Shown one piece after another: positions 19,019 through 27,675 of a DNA stretch of 64,000 bases. The notes beneath the pieces were generated by a model that saw only the letters and a list, made by a program, of their open reading frames with translations, was not told where the DNA came from and searched no databases. Positions within the stretch are counted from its first letter, which is position 1. Each line of letters begins with the position of its first letter. The stretch is from Haloarcula pellucida (GTDB taxonomy: Archaea; Halobacteriota; Halobacteria; Halobacteriales; Haloarculaceae), in assembly GCF_014647235.1 (NCBI RefSeq), contig NZ_BMOU01000007.1, positions 127,987-191,986 on the forward strand, in the 5' to 3' direction. The position numbers and the translations under genes are program-made.

Positions 19019-19756
19019 ATGGGGTGTACGACGCTCGCACTCACAGGGGTGACCGGGGGTGCCGGGACGACGAGGACGACAGTCGAGATCGCGGCGACAC
19101 TGGCCCGCGCGGGCCGGTCCGTCGCCGTTCTAGACGCCGCGTTCGCCACGCAGGGACTGGCGACACACGTCGGGGGACGACTCACCGACGACGTGACCGG
19201 CGTCGTGACGGGTGAGGCAGCGCTCGACGACGCGCTGTACGACGCCGGATTCGACGTGCCGGGCCGGGTCGAGATTTGCCCGGCCCACGCGCCGTTCGAG
19301 CGCCTCGCCCGCGCGAAGACGCCCGAGAGCGCGCGGGCTTTCGAGACGACCGTCGCGGACGCCGCCGGTCGTTTCGACCACGTCATACTCGACGTTCCAC
19401 CCGTCGCGGCGAACCAGTCCATCGCGGCGCTCACCACCGCACAGCGTCGTGCACTCGTCGTCCCGGCGACCCAGCGCGGCCGGGACCTCCTCCCGCGACA
19501 GCAGGGTCGGTGTCGTGACCTCGACGCGATGGCGGACGCCGTCGTCGCCACGCGAACGGACGTCGACGGGGCACTGTCCATCGAGGCCGCCGACCACGAG
19601 ATCCCCGCTGCCGGCCCGAACGCGTCGGTTCCGACGGCACTGGACCCGGAGTCGGACCTCGCACCGGCCGTGGCCGACGCGGTCGAGGCACTGCTGGACG
19701 TGGACCTCGCGCTTGAGTTCCCCGAGGGGAGTCTGTTCGACCGCGTCGGCCGTTAG
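19019..19756 (+). CDS. ParA/MinD-like P-loop protein with altered Walker A
   Basis: A 245-residue protein with the deviant-Walker ATPase layout: a glycine-rich loop GVTGGAGTTRTTVEIAATLARAG (in parts) at residues 10-32, a DAAFATQGLA switch-like segment, and the Walker B-like FDHVILDVPPVAANQS. The signature lysine and the P-loop lysine expected in KGGxGKT are both threonine here (Thr12, Thr17), with Arg19 nearby. It may bind nucleotide differently or act as a non-hydrolysing partner. A TATA-like TTTTTATTTC lies just upstream. It is divergent from the lipoprotein gene and overlaps the convergent Usp gene by four bases. Confidence 0.72.
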   Translation: MGCTTLALTGVTGGAGTTRTTVEIAATLARAGRSVAVLDAAFATQGLATHVGGRLTDDVTGVVTGEAALDDALYDAGFDVPGRVEICPAHAPFERLARAKTPESARAFETTVADAAGRFDHVILDVPPVAANQSIAALTTAQRRALVVPATQRGRDLLPRQQGRCRDLDAMADAVVATRTDVDGALSIEAADHEIPAAGPNASVPTALDPESDLAPAVADAVEALLDVDLALEFPEGSLFDRVGR

Positions 19757-20130
19757 AGATCCGGCAGCGGAACGACCACGACCGGGCGGTTCACGCGGGC
19801 CAGCAGGTTCGTGACGGTCGACCCGACGCCGCCGGCGCCCTCGGTGCCGCGATTCGCGCCGAGAACGACCACGTCGGGGCCGTGGTCGTCGACGGCCGCC
19901 AGCAGTTCCGCGACCGGGTCGCCGTCTCTGGTCTCCGTCGTCGGCATCACGGCCGCGAGGCGCGACCGGGCCACGTTGGCGGCGTCGCCGGCGTCCCGTG
20001 ACGGCGCGTCGGGTTCCCTGACGCCGACCACGACGACGCTGTCCTCGCTGGGGTCGAGACGGTCCTGTAGGTAGTCCGCGGCCGCCGCGGTGACGTGTAC
20101 CGACGACGCGCCGACGAGATACTCGGTCAT
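19753..20130 (-). CDS. Universal stress protein-like protein
   Basis: A 125-residue protein with the C-terminal Usp nucleotide-loop pattern VVLGANRGTEGAGGVGSTVTNLLARVNRPVVVVP (in parts), i.e. G-x2-G-x8-9-G-S/T. The N-terminus is unusual for Usp in lacking the typical DGS motif, so it may be a divergent member. The ATG at 20130 gives a protein that begins at the first beta-strand; the longer frame runs into the palindrome-rich intergenic region. It converges on the ParA-like gene with a four-base overlap. Confidence 0.65.
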   Translation of the reverse strand: MTEYLVGASSVHVTAAAADYLQDRLDPSEDSVVVVGVREPDAPSRDAGDAANVARSRLAAVMPTTETRDGDPVAELLAAVDDHGPDVVVLGANRGTEGAGGVGSTVTNLLARVNRPVVVVPLPDL

Positions 20131-20252
20131 ACTTCGGGGTGGGCGCTCGGGTGGCTTCGGCGTTTCGGCGGGGCGCTTCCCGTTGGTCGGCCCCGTGCCA
20201 CTGTTCCGCGGGTCGCTTCGCTCCCCGTATCGCATCGAGAGGCTTCGCTGTC

Positions 20253-20280
20253 CGAGGGACCGACGGCTGTCGGTCCCTCG
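20253..20280. repeat. Perfect 12-bp-arm palindrome in the usp/exonuclease intergenic region
   Basis: CGAGGGACCGAC and GTCGGTCCCTCG are separated by GGCT. On the minus strand the element reads GGGTAGCGAGG, stem, then CCTCGGA. The same flanks, GGGTAGCGAGG and CCTCGGA, surround a different stem inside argB (45117-45138). This shared framing makes it a family member rather than a chance hairpin. Nearby GGGGAGCGAAGCGACCCGCG (minus strand) also resembles a part of the polC insert. Confidence 0.7.
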
Positions 20281-20323
20281 CTACCCGACGAACTTACATA
20301 CGCCCCCGCCTGTACCGGAGAGC

Positions 20324-21061
20324 GTGCGCGTCGAGAACAGTTTCATCGGGGTCGACGGCGTCGGCGAGCAGACAGAGCGGTCCATCTGGGAGCAGGGAAT
20401 CACCCACTGGGACGAGTTCGAACCCGGTGTCGTCGGCGGCAAGCGCGGCGACCGCATCCAGCGGTTCATCGAGGAGGGACGCGACCACCTCGACGCGGCC
20501 GACGTGGCGTACTTCGACCAGCAGTTCCCGAACAGCGAGCAGTGGCGCCTCTACGAGACGTTCCGGGACCGCGCGTGTTTCTTCGACATCGAGACGACCG
20601 GCCTCGACCAGCAACGAAACCGGGTGACGACGGTCAGCCTCCATCAGGACGGCGAGACGGAGACGCTCGTGGCCGGCGACGACCTGACCGCCGGGAACCT
20701 CCGGGCGGCCTTCGCCGACGCCGACCTGCTGGTGACGTTCAACGGCAAGCGCTTCGACGTGCCCTTCCTCGAAGCGAACTTCGACGTCGACCTCCAGCGC
20801 CCGCATCTCGATCTGCTGTACACCTGCAAGAAAATCGGCCTCTCGGGCGGGCTGAAGCAGGTCGAGCAGGACATCGGCATCGAGCGCGACCGACCCGACA
20901 TCTCCGGACGCGACGCGGTCCGCCTCTGGCGGGAACACGAGAGCGGCCGCGGCGGGGCCCTAGAGACGCTGGTGTCGTACAACCGCGAGGACACCGTCAA
21001 CCTCCGCACCCTGGCCGACGAGGTGACGGGGAGCCTCCACGACGACGTGTTCGTCCGCTGA
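20324..21061 (+). CDS. Ribonuclease H-like / YprB-type exonuclease domain protein
   Basis: A 245-residue protein. The N-terminal 80 residues hold a helix-hairpin-helix-like segment (GVDGVGEQTERSIWEQGITHWDEF). The rest is a DEDD-type exonuclease fold with FFDIETTGLD (first acidic pair), LLVTFNGKRFDVPFLE (second Asp), and LVSYNREDTVNLRTLADE (last Asp). This matches the RNase_H_2/YprB family, which acts on nucleic acid; the substrate is unknown. The GTG at 20324 is chosen because an AACTTACATA box lies about 27 bp upstream, as for a leaderless mRNA. It converges on the rhomboid gene with one base between. Confidence 0.8.
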   Translation: MRVENSFIGVDGVGEQTERSIWEQGITHWDEFEPGVVGGKRGDRIQRFIEEGRDHLDAADVAYFDQQFPNSEQWRLYETFRDRACFFDIETTGLDQQRNRVTTVSLHQDGETETLVAGDDLTAGNLRAAFADADLLVTFNGKRFDVPFLEANFDVDLQRPHLDLLYTCKKIGLSGGLKQVEQDIGIERDRPDISGRDAVRLWREHESGRGGALETLVSYNREDTVNLRTLADEVTGSLHDDVFVR

Positions 21062-21062
21062 C

Positions 21063-21695
21063 TCAGAACCGGGTCGGGTCGGCCTCCGGCGCGGTGTCGG
21101 CGGGCCGCAGCAGGTGGGCCCGACCGGCGAGAAAGCCCAGCAACAGGCCGGTGAAGTGGGCGACCAGCGCGACGCCGGGGTTGGCCGTCAGCAGGGTTAT
21201 CGCCGCCGCGAGGACGCCGCCCAGCGCCAGTTGCGCGCGAGCGGGGAGTTCGAACCCGCCGACGACCGTCTCGGTGAAGCGGTTGGCCGCAAGCAGGTAG
21301 CCAAAGAGGCCGAAGATGGCGCCGCTGGCCCCGAGGACGCTGACGCTCGCCGGGACGCCCGGAATCAGGGGGCCGACGGTCCCGACGAAAGCGACCTGTG
21401 CGACCCCGGAGAGGGCGCCGACGGCGACGAAAAAGCCGTGAAAGCGCGCGCTGGTCGTCGTCCGTTCGAGCAGGAGGCCCGCGAGGGCGAGCGCTGCGGC
21501 GTTGGCAAGCAAGTGGGAGGGGCCGGCGTGGGCGTAGACGCTCGTGACCAGCGTCCACGGCTGGTCGAGCAAGGGATTCGACAGCGCGAAGATGTGGCGC
21601 TGGCGTGCGACGAGTCCGACGACCTGCTGGAGGGCGAACACGGCGACGATGAGGAGCAGCGTCACGAGCGTCGGACTCTCGGCGGGACGGCGCAT
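21063..21695 (-). CDS. Rhomboid family intramembrane serine protease
   Basis: A 210-residue membrane protein with about six helices. The active-site serine is in VLGASGAIFGLFGYLL and the histidine in VALVAHFTGLLLGFLAG. The second helix carries the HAGPSHLLANAAAL sequence in place of the usual HxxxHLxxN pattern. The catalytic dyad Ser/His is therefore intact. The ATG at 21695 begins right before the first hydrophobic segment. The substrate is unknown. Confidence 0.9.
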   Translation of the reverse strand: MRRPAESPTLVTLLLIVAVFALQQVVGLVARQRHIFALSNPLLDQPWTLVTSVYAHAGPSHLLANAAALALAGLLLERTTTSARFHGFFVAVGALSGVAQVAFVGTVGPLIPGVPASVSVLGASGAIFGLFGYLLAANRFTETVVGGFELPARAQLALGGVLAAAITLLTANPGVALVAHFTGLLLGFLAGRAHLLRPADTAPEADPTRF

Positions 21696-21790
21696 AGGGT
21701 AGTGTTGTCGAGCAGCGCACAAGAAAGGTCCGGGTGCCACGGTCGTCGGAGTCCAGAACGCATACGTGACCGCGTGCCGTTCCATCGCAC

Positions 21791-22081
21791 ATGTCCGACA
21801 TCAGCGAATCGCTCGCCGACGCCTTCGGCGAGGAGACCGACGCAGACACCGCACAGACCGCCGCCGAGAACGTCGCCGCCTTCGCCGAGCAGTACGACGA
21901 GGCCCTCACGGCCGACGCCGTCAGAGAGACGTTCGAGGAGGCCCCCTACGACGACTTCGAGCGCCGATTCAACTGGCTCGTCGGCGAACTCGCCGCCGCG
22001 AACGACGACTGCACCGACACCCGGGAGTTCCGCATCGACGGATTCGGCGACCTCGCCGCGGACCCCGAAATCGGCGCGTAA
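21791..22081 (+). CDS. Conserved haloarchaeal hypothetical protein
   Basis: A 96-residue acidic, helical protein (MSDISESLADAFGEE start, RRFNWLVGELAAANDD in the middle, GFGDLAADPEIGA end). There is no signal peptide, membrane segment or catalytic motif. It is followed three bases later by the GIY-YIG gene and is likely in one operon with it. I recognise it as a haloarchaeal conserved type but cannot assign a function. Confidence 0.7.
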   Translation: MSDISESLADAFGEETDADTAQTAAENVAAFAEQYDEALTADAVRETFEEAPYDDFERRFNWLVGELAAANDDCTDTREFRIDGFGDLAADPEIGA

Positions 22082-22084
22082 GGG

Positions 22085-22507
22085 ATGGACGGCGGGACGT
22101 ACACGCTCGTCCTCGAACGCGACAGCGACGGCCCCCTCGCGGTTGGCGCGCTCGGGGACCTATCGCTCCCCGCGGGGTGGTACGCCTACACCGGGAGCGC
22201 GCTCGGGGCCGGCGGGTTCTCGCGGGTCGACCGTCACCGGGCCGTCGCCAGCGGCGACAACGACGCCCGCCACTGGCACGTCGACTACCTGCTGGGCGAC
22301 GGCGCTACGCGATTCGACACCGTCGTCACGACCCGCGCCGACGTCGAGTGTGCCGTCGCCGAGCACTTACAGGACCACGGAGCGACCGAGTCGGTGCCCG
22401 ACTTCGGCTGTTCGGACTGTGGCTGTCGCTCGCATCTGGTGTGCAGCGACAGGCGGGACGTGCTCCTGACGGCCGTCGAGACGGCCCACGCCGCGGTCGA
22501 CGACTGA
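22085..22507 (+). CDS. GIY-YIG nuclease family protein (DUF123/Uri type)
   Basis: A 140-residue protein. GTYTLVLERDSDGP and GWYAYTGSALGAGGFSRVDRH contain the strand pair and the Tyr/Arg pattern of the GIY-YIG fold in its DUF123 form. HWHVDYLL carries the conserved His, and a C-terminal cluster FGCSDCGCRSHLVC with four Cys may bind zinc. DUF123 proteins occur alone or fused to endonuclease III and are thought to act on damaged or structured DNA. It pairs with the upstream small gene. Confidence 0.85.
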   Translation: MDGGTYTLVLERDSDGPLAVGALGDLSLPAGWYAYTGSALGAGGFSRVDRHRAVASGDNDARHWHVDYLLGDGATRFDTVVTTRADVECAVAEHLQDHGATESVPDFGCSDCGCRSHLVCSDRRDVLLTAVETAHAAVDD

Positions 22508-22714
22508 CTACCCGACGACCTCGTATCCGGCGTCCGCGACGGCCGACGAGAGCGCGTCGTCGTCGATGGCGCCGCTGGTCTCCACGACGAGAGCGTCCGC
22601 GTCGTGGTCCGCCGTGGCCGCTTCGACGCCGGCGACGCCGAGGGCGGCGGCCTCGACCGACTCCTCGCACCCTGTACAGGACATGCCACTCACCGAGAGC
22701 GTTCGTTGCTCCAT
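22508..22714 (-). CDS. Heavy-metal-associated (HMA) domain protein, copper chaperone-like
   Basis: A 68-residue single HMA domain. The metal site is GMSCTGCEESVE and the ferredoxin-like fold ends in SSAVADAGYEVVG. Such proteins deliver Cu(I) or similar ions to P-type ATPases or regulators, none of which is in the window. It converges on the GIY-YIG gene with no gap. Confidence 0.9.
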   Translation of the reverse strand: MEQRTLSVSGMSCTGCEESVEAAALGVAGVEAATADHDADALVVETSGAIDDDALSSAVADAGYEVVG

Positions 22715-22792
22715 AGCCGCCGGTAACGACTGCGGGGGGAAAACGGCTTGGCCCCAGCGCGTCGCACCGGGGCCGCCGAACGAGTGCCGGAC

Positions 22793-23449
22793 TCAGCAGT
22801 CCTGTGGCTCGACGTGTGTCGTCGGCGACTCGCCGTCGGGGACGGCGAAGAACAGCGCGTAGGCGACCGCTCGTTGCGTGTCGCTCGGGTTCCTCGCGAC
22901 TTCTTCGTGGCCGCCGGGGTCGACGAACGCCTCACCGGCCGCGTAGGTGTGGGTGGTGCAGGTGTGGGAAAAGACGACCTCGAGTTCGCCTTCGACGAGG
23001 GTGACGACGACCGGACCCGGATGGGTGTGCCACCCGGTCGTCCCGCCCGGCTCCAGCGTCACCCGAGCGAGGACGATGGTGGAGGCGTCACGGACGAACG
23101 CGGCTTCGTCGCCGCCCTGTTCGAAGGTGACGCCCAGCGCCATCCCCACGTCGTCGGTGAAGCCCGCATGCGGGGCGAGAACCTCGATGCTCAGGCCTTC
23201 TGGCTGGTCGACCTGTCCGCCGCCGGTCTGACCGTCGTCTGTCTGTCCGTCGTCGGCCTGTGCGGCGGCGACGCCGCTCGAGGAGAGCGCGAGCGCGCCG
23301 GCACCGAGTTTCGCGGAGTCCGAGAGGAAGTCGCGCCGCAAGAACGGGAGCGCAGCGAAGTGGCCCGCGTCGGTGTCCCGGTCGCGTGACTCGTCGGGGG
23401 CAAGAGCACCGGTGTCGCCGTGTGTCAGTGGTTCGTCGTCTCGTGTCAT
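22793..23449 (-). CDS. Exported cupin-domain protein
   Basis: A 218-residue protein. After an acidic N-terminus there is a twin-Arg export-like stretch FLRRDFLSDSAKLGAGALALSSSGVAAAQ, then a linker with repeated DDGQT units, then a cupin barrel: TLEPGGTTGWHTHPGPVVVTLVEGELEVV holds the first metal-binding His motif, and AAGEAFVDPGGHEEVARN the second. The two-His layout suggests metal binding; the ligand is unknown. The ATG at 23449 is chosen over 23491 because the longer form adds unrelated sequence. The position of the RR well inside the protein is unusual for a Tat signal. Confidence 0.78.
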   Translation of the reverse strand: MTRDDEPLTHGDTGALAPDESRDRDTDAGHFAALPFLRRDFLSDSAKLGAGALALSSSGVAAAQADDGQTDDGQTGGGQVDQPEGLSIEVLAPHAGFTDDVGMALGVTFEQGGDEAAFVRDASTIVLARVTLEPGGTTGWHTHPGPVVVTLVEGELEVVFSHTCTTHTYAAGEAFVDPGGHEEVARNPSDTQRAVAYALFFAVPDGESPTTHVEPQDC

Positions 23450-23651
23450 GGCATTCTCCGGGGCGAAACCGCCCGAATAGAGCGGCGTCACGACCGAACG
23501 TAGTTATACGGTCACAGACATATTTGCGCTCGTAGTTGCATCGAGATACCGTGTGACAAGGGAACGTGACCGTCGCTAAGACGACGTTACCGGGGCCGCT
23601 GTGACTCGCGCGACGTCCGGCCCGAATCTGGCGTACGTGCCCGGTTCCGCC

Positions 23652-26318
23652 TCAAGAGATATGTATTGCAGGCTTGTTGGGCCGGGCTTTCCGCGCTAGT
23701 TCGTCGTCGCCGTCGGCCCGCCGTACCGTCACGTCGGCCCCGAACTCGTCCTCGAACAGCCACGCGGCCTGCGAGAGCACTTCGAGTTCCCGGTCGCCGT
23801 CGACGACGGGTTCGAGGCCGGCGCCCTGTTCGGCGAGGTCGGCGGCGTAGTCGGCGGCGGCGTCGCCGTGGGCCTGTATCGACGCCTCGCCCATGATTTC
23901 GCCGACGACTGCGTCGCCGGGGTCGGCGTCCTGTGCGATACTGTAGGCCCGGTACTTCCAGTCCTCGGCGACCACCACCTCGATTTCGTTCGGGTCCGCG
24001 ATGTCGACGACGTCGGTGATGTCGCGCACGTCGTCGAGCGTCCTCCGGACGAGTTGGCGCTCGATGCGGTACTCCGCGACGTCCCGTAGCGATTCGGGCC
24101 ACGGCGCCTCGACGACGAGGCCGTCCTCGTCCAGCAGGTGCCACAGTTCCTCGGCGAGGTACGGCGCGATTGGCGCGACCAGTTTCGTCAGCACCCGCAG
24201 GCCGCGACTGTAGGCGAAGCGGTAGGGCGTGTCGTAGCCCGCGTATCGGCGGAGCAGGCGGGCGAACCGCTGGAGTTCGCCGACGACGCGGTGGAACCGG
24301 AAGCGGTCGTACTCCTCGGTGACGGCGGCGATAGTCCGGTCTATCTCGCGTTCGAGATAGGCGTCGTGGGGCGCGCTCTCGGTTCGGGTCTCGCGGCCCT
24401 CCACGTAGTCGCTGACCATCCCGTAGAGGGTCTGCTGGAACTCGTAGGCCGTCGAGACGTCCTTGACCGTCCACTCGAAGTCCTGTTCGGGGTGGGCCGC
24501 CGAGAGGACGAACAACCGAGTGGTCTCGGCGCCGTACTCGTGTGGTGCGACGGCGTTACCCTTCGACTTGGACATCTTCTCGCCGCTGTGGAGGACCGTC
24601 CCCTGATTGATGAGTCGGTCGACCGGTTCCCGGCGGTTCAACAGGCCCAGATCCGCGAGCGCCCGCGTGAAAAAGCGGATGTACAGCAGGTGGAGGACGG
24701 CGTGTTCCTCGCCGCCGACGTAGACGTCGACCGGGAGCCACTCGTCCGCAGTCTGCTGGTCGAAGGGGGCGTCCGCTTGGCTCGCGGTTTCACCGCTCGC
24801 CTCGCTATGCGGCGAGAGATAGCGCAGGAAGTACCACGAGGAGTCGACGAACGTGTCCATCGTGTCCGTCTCGCGCACGGCGTCTCGGCCGCAGTCGGGG
24901 CACTCGGTCCGTTTCCACTCCTCGGCGGCGTCCAGCGGATTGCCCGTGGTCTGGACGTACTCGGGCAGTTCGACGGGCAGGTCCTCGTCGGGGACCGGCA
25001 CCCGGCCGCAGTCGTCGCAGTGGACCATCGGAATCGGCGTCCCCCAGTAGCGCTGGCGGGAGATGAGCCAGTCCCGCAGGCGGTAGGTCGTCGCCTCCGC
25101 GGCGGCGTCGTGTTCGAGTAGGCGGTCGCGAGCGGCCGTACTCGCGAGGCCGTCGTACTCGCCGCTGTCGGTGAGCATCCCGTCGTCGGTGTAGGGCTCC
25201 TCGGGTAGGTTCGTACCGGTTCCGTCGACGGGTTCGACCACCTGCTCGACCGGCAGGTCGTGCTCGCTGGCGAAGGCGTGGTCTCGGTCGTTGTGGGCGG
25301 GCACGCCCATGACCGCGCCGGTGCCCACGTCGTCTAAGACGTAGGCGGCGACGTAGACGGGTATCTCCTCGCCGGTGTAGGGGTGGGTCGCGGTGAGGTC
25401 CGTCTCGACGCCGCTGAGACCCGCGTCGTCCGTGCTGGCGACCGACTCGACGTACTCGGCGACGGCCTCGTCTCGCTCGGTCAGTTCGCCGACCACCTCG
25501 TGGCCCGGAGCGAGCGCGAGGTACGTCGCGCCGTAGACGGTGTCCAGCCTCGTGGTGAAGGCGTCCACGTCGTGGCCGTCGACCGTGAAGGTGACGCGGG
25601 CTCCCTCCTGTCGGCCGATCCAGTTGCGCTGGCTGTCACGGACGCCCTCGGGCCACCCGTCTAAGTCGTCGAGGCCGTCGTACAGTTCGTCGGCGTAGTC
25701 GGTGATGGTGAGGAACCACTGGTCCAGGTCGCGCTGTTCGACGGCGGTGCCACACCGCCAGCAGACGCCGCCGTGACTGTGGTCGTGGCCGCCGTCCGCC
25801 TCGGTCTCGACCTGTGCGTCGGCCAGCACCGTCTCGCAGTCGGGACACCAGTTGACCGTCGCCGAGTCGTAGGAGACGAGGCCGGCCTCGTGCAGGCGGG
25901 TAAACAGCCACTGGTTCCACCGGTAGTACTCGGGGTCGCAGGTCGTTATCTCCCGACTCCAGTCGTAGCCAAAGCCCATCTCCTCTAAGTCGCCGCGCAT
26001 CCGCTCGATGCAGGCCCGCGTCCACGACTCGGGGTCGGTGTCGCGCTCGTAGGCCGCGTTCTCGGCCGGGAGGCCGAAGGCGTCCCACCCCATCGGGTGG
26101 AGCACGTCGTCGCCCGCCATCCGGCGGTAGCGGGCGTAGGCGTCGGTGATGGCGTAGTTTCGGATGTGGCCCATGTGCAACGAGCCGGAGGTGTAGGGAA
26201 ACATCCCCAGCACGTAGGTCGGGTCGTCGGCGTCGTCGGGGCAGTCGTAGACGCCCTCCCGGTCCCAGACGTGCTGCCAGTACTCCTTGACCCGTGCGTG
26301 GTCGTAGCGGCGCGACAT
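23652..26318 (-). CDS. leuS: Leucyl-tRNA synthetase, bacterial-type architecture
   Basis: 888 residues charging tRNA-Leu. HIGH appears as [14 protein letters not shown] and KMSKS as [12 protein letters not shown]. The N-terminal [17 protein letters not shown] and [16 protein letters not shown], a CP1 editing domain with [20 protein letters not shown], and a C-terminus ending NKPAIHIS follow the bacterial order, which haloarchaea are known to use. The ATG at 26318 gives the family start [14 protein letters not shown]. Residues about 495-515 are an extra segment encoded by palindromes (separate entry) between [11 protein letters not shown] and [14 protein letters not shown]. Confidence 0.95.
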   Translation of the reverse strand: MSRRYDHARVKEYWQHVWDREGVYDCPDDADDPTYVLGMFPYTSGSLHMGHIRNYAITDAYARYRRMAGDDVLHPMGWDAFGLPAENAAYERDTDPESWTRACIERMRGDLEEMGFGYDWSREITTCDPEYYRWNQWLFTRLHEAGLVSYDSATVNWCPDCETVLADAQVETEADGGHDHSHGGVCWRCGTAVEQRDLDQWFLTITDYADELYDGLDDLDGWPEGVRDSQRNWIGRQEGARVTFTVDGHDVDAFTTRLDTVYGATYLALAPGHEVVGELTERDEAVAEYVESVASTDDAGLSGVETDLTATHPYTGEEIPVYVAAYVLDDVGTGAVMGVPAHNDRDHAFASEHDLPVEQVVEPVDGTGTNLPEEPYTDDGMLTDSGEYDGLASTAARDRLLEHDAAAEATTYRLRDWLISRQRYWGTPIPMVHCDDCGRVPVPDEDLPVELPEYVQTTGNPLDAAEEWKRTECPDCGRDAVRETDTMDTFVDSSWYFLRYLSPHSEASGETASQADAPFDQQTADEWLPVDVYVGGEEHAVLHLLYIRFFTRALADLGLLNRREPVDRLINQGTVLHSGEKMSKSKGNAVAPHEYGAETTRLFVLSAAHPEQDFEWTVKDVSTAYEFQQTLYGMVSDYVEGRETRTESAPHDAYLEREIDRTIAAVTEEYDRFRFHRVVGELQRFARLLRRYAGYDTPYRFAYSRGLRVLTKLVAPIAPYLAEELWHLLDEDGLVVEAPWPESLRDVAEYRIERQLVRRTLDDVRDITDVVDIADPNEIEVVVAEDWKYRAYSIAQDADPGDAVVGEIMGEASIQAHGDAAADYAADLAEQGAGLEPVVDGDRELEVLSQAAWLFEDEFGADVTVRRADGDDELARKARPNKPAIHIS
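24784..24816. repeat. Palindromic element inserted in frame in leuS
   Basis: GCGGT-TTC-ACCGC (24784-24796) overlaps CTCGCC/GGCGAG (24796-24816). On the coding strand it reads ATAGCGAGGCGAGCGG, loop, CCGCGAGC. The parts TAGCGAGGCG and CGAGCGG...CCGCGAG recur in the argB insert and the latter in argX. It encodes SEASGETAS inside the catalytic core near the KMSKS-side domain, at a point where other LeuRS proteins are shorter. Confidence 0.7.
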
Positions 26319-26402
26319 TCGATACCTCGGAGTGGGACGGCGTGACACATGAGTGTTCGGCTAGCACGGGTGGCCGCTGGCCCGAATCCCGTCCCGACGG
26401 CG

Positions 26403-27212
26403 CTAGTTCGGCTTTCGAGCCTCGATGCTCGCGGAGACGAGGTAGTCGCTGGGGTCGTAGTCGTCGGCCCACTCGCGGACGAACTCGTCGCTGTCGTCCT
26501 TCGGACGGATGTCGATTGCCTCGAACCCGGCCTCTTCGAGCATCGTTTCGAGCGCATCGACGGTCGACGCGCCGGCCACGCAAGCCGCGAGCGACTCGGG
26601 GTCACGCGTAATCTCGGGCGGGAACTCGGCGGTCTGGACCACGTCGGAGATGGCAATCCGGCCGCCGGGTCGCAGCGCCCGGAACGCCTCGCGGAACACC
26701 TGCGGCTTGTCGGGCGAGAGGTTGACGACGCAGTTCGAGATGACCACGTCGACCGTCCCGTCGGCGACCGGGAGGTGTTCGATTTCGCCGAGGCGGAAGG
26801 AGACGTGGTCGGCGTCGTTCTCGGCGGCGTTCTCGCGTGCCTTCTCGACCATCTCCGGAGTCATGTCCACGCCGACGACGCGACCCTGCGGGCCGACGGC
26901 GTCGGCCGCCAGAAAGCAGTCGAATCCGGCACCCGACCCGAGGTCCAACACCGTCTCTCCCTCTTCGAGGTCGGCGATAGCCTGCGGGTTGCCACACCCG
27001 AGGCCGAGGTTCGCGTCACCCGCCACGTCCCCTATCTCACCGTCGTCGTACCCGAGTTTGCGGGCCATCTCGTCGGTCGCCCTCCCGTCCGTCCCGCCTT
27101 CGTCGCAGCACCCGCTGCTGTCGGTGGCGATTGCGGCGTAGCGTTCCCGGACGATGCGTCGCTGTTCGTCGGCGGTCCGTGCAGTCGAAACGGTGGAGTC
27201 GGTGTCAGTCAT
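26403..27212 (-). CDS. arsM: Arsenite S-adenosylmethionine methyltransferase
   Basis: A 269-residue SAM-dependent methyltransferase that methylates As(III). The SAM site is VLDLGSGAGFDCFLAA; ArsM features are NLGLGCGNP, the cysteine in SNCVVNLSPDK and the third cysteine in LAACVAGA. An N-terminal pair GCCDEGG adds further cysteines. The start overlaps the arsR stop by eight bases, so both form an arsenic-response operon under ArsR. Confidence 0.93.
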   Translation of the reverse strand: MTDTDSTVSTARTADEQRRIVRERYAAIATDSSGCCDEGGTDGRATDEMARKLGYDDGEIGDVAGDANLGLGCGNPQAIADLEEGETVLDLGSGAGFDCFLAADAVGPQGRVVGVDMTPEMVEKARENAAENDADHVSFRLGEIEHLPVADGTVDVVISNCVVNLSPDKPQVFREAFRALRPGGRIAISDVVQTAEFPPEITRDPESLAACVAGASTVDALETMLEEAGFEAIDIRPKDDSDEFVREWADDYDPSDYLVSASIEARKPN

Positions 27213-27552
27213 GGTCTAGGTGTATCTCGTCAAGCGTCTCGATGAGTGACTCGGCGGCCGGAGTCAGACCGTAGTAGCGCCAGCGACCGTCCTTCTCGCG
27301 CGTTACGAGACCGGCGTCGTACAGCGTCGAGAGCGCGTGGCTCACTGCGCTCTGGCTCAGACCGACCGCCTCAGGGAGTTCACAGGCACAGACTTCGCCC
27401 TCCGCGGCGGCCAGCAGTCGCAGTAGTTCGTAACGAGTGTCGTTGCCGGCCCCCGAGAGCAGACGGACGTGGGCCGCGAACTGCCGCCCGTCGACGTCGT
27501 GTTCGAGTGGCGCACAGCACTCCCGGTCGTCGGTCGTAGGGTTCTGGCTCAT
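27205..27552 (-). CDS. arsR: ArsR-family metalloregulator
   Basis: A 115-residue winged-helix repressor expected to sense arsenite. The recognition helix is LSQSAVSHALSTLYDAGLV, preceded by the metal-binding EVCACELPEAVG (Cys-x-Cys at the start of the helix). A further pair ECCAPLEHD lies at the N-terminus. The wing is EKDGRWRYYGL. It overlaps arsM and its promoter carries two CATATGAG sites, so autoregulation is likely. Confidence 0.92.
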   Translation of the reverse strand: MSQNPTTDDRECCAPLEHDVDGRQFAAHVRLLSGAGNDTRYELLRLLAAAEGEVCACELPEAVGLSQSAVSHALSTLYDAGLVTREKDGRWRYYGLTPAAESLIETLDEIHLDHD

Positions 27553-27564
27553 TGTTCGACCCTA

Positions 27565-27588
27565 CATATGAGCATACGTGCATATGAG
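27565..27588. promoter_or_regulatory. Candidate ArsR operator overlapping the arsR promoter
   Basis: CATATGAG occurs at 27565-27572 and again at 27581-27588, 16 bp apart. CATATG is self-complementary, so the two boxes also form an inverted repeat. They lie 13-36 bp before the arsR start, exactly where the TATA box of a leaderless or near-leaderless mRNA should be. Bound ArsR would block the basal factors. The divergent LUD gene starts 88 bp away. Confidence 0.5.
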
Positions 27589-27675
27589 TGTGTCGACGCC
27601 GACGGTAACACCGCTGTCACCCGGTAACAACGGCGTCCGCGAGCGCTTTTCACCCCGAGACGCGACGGTATCGGT

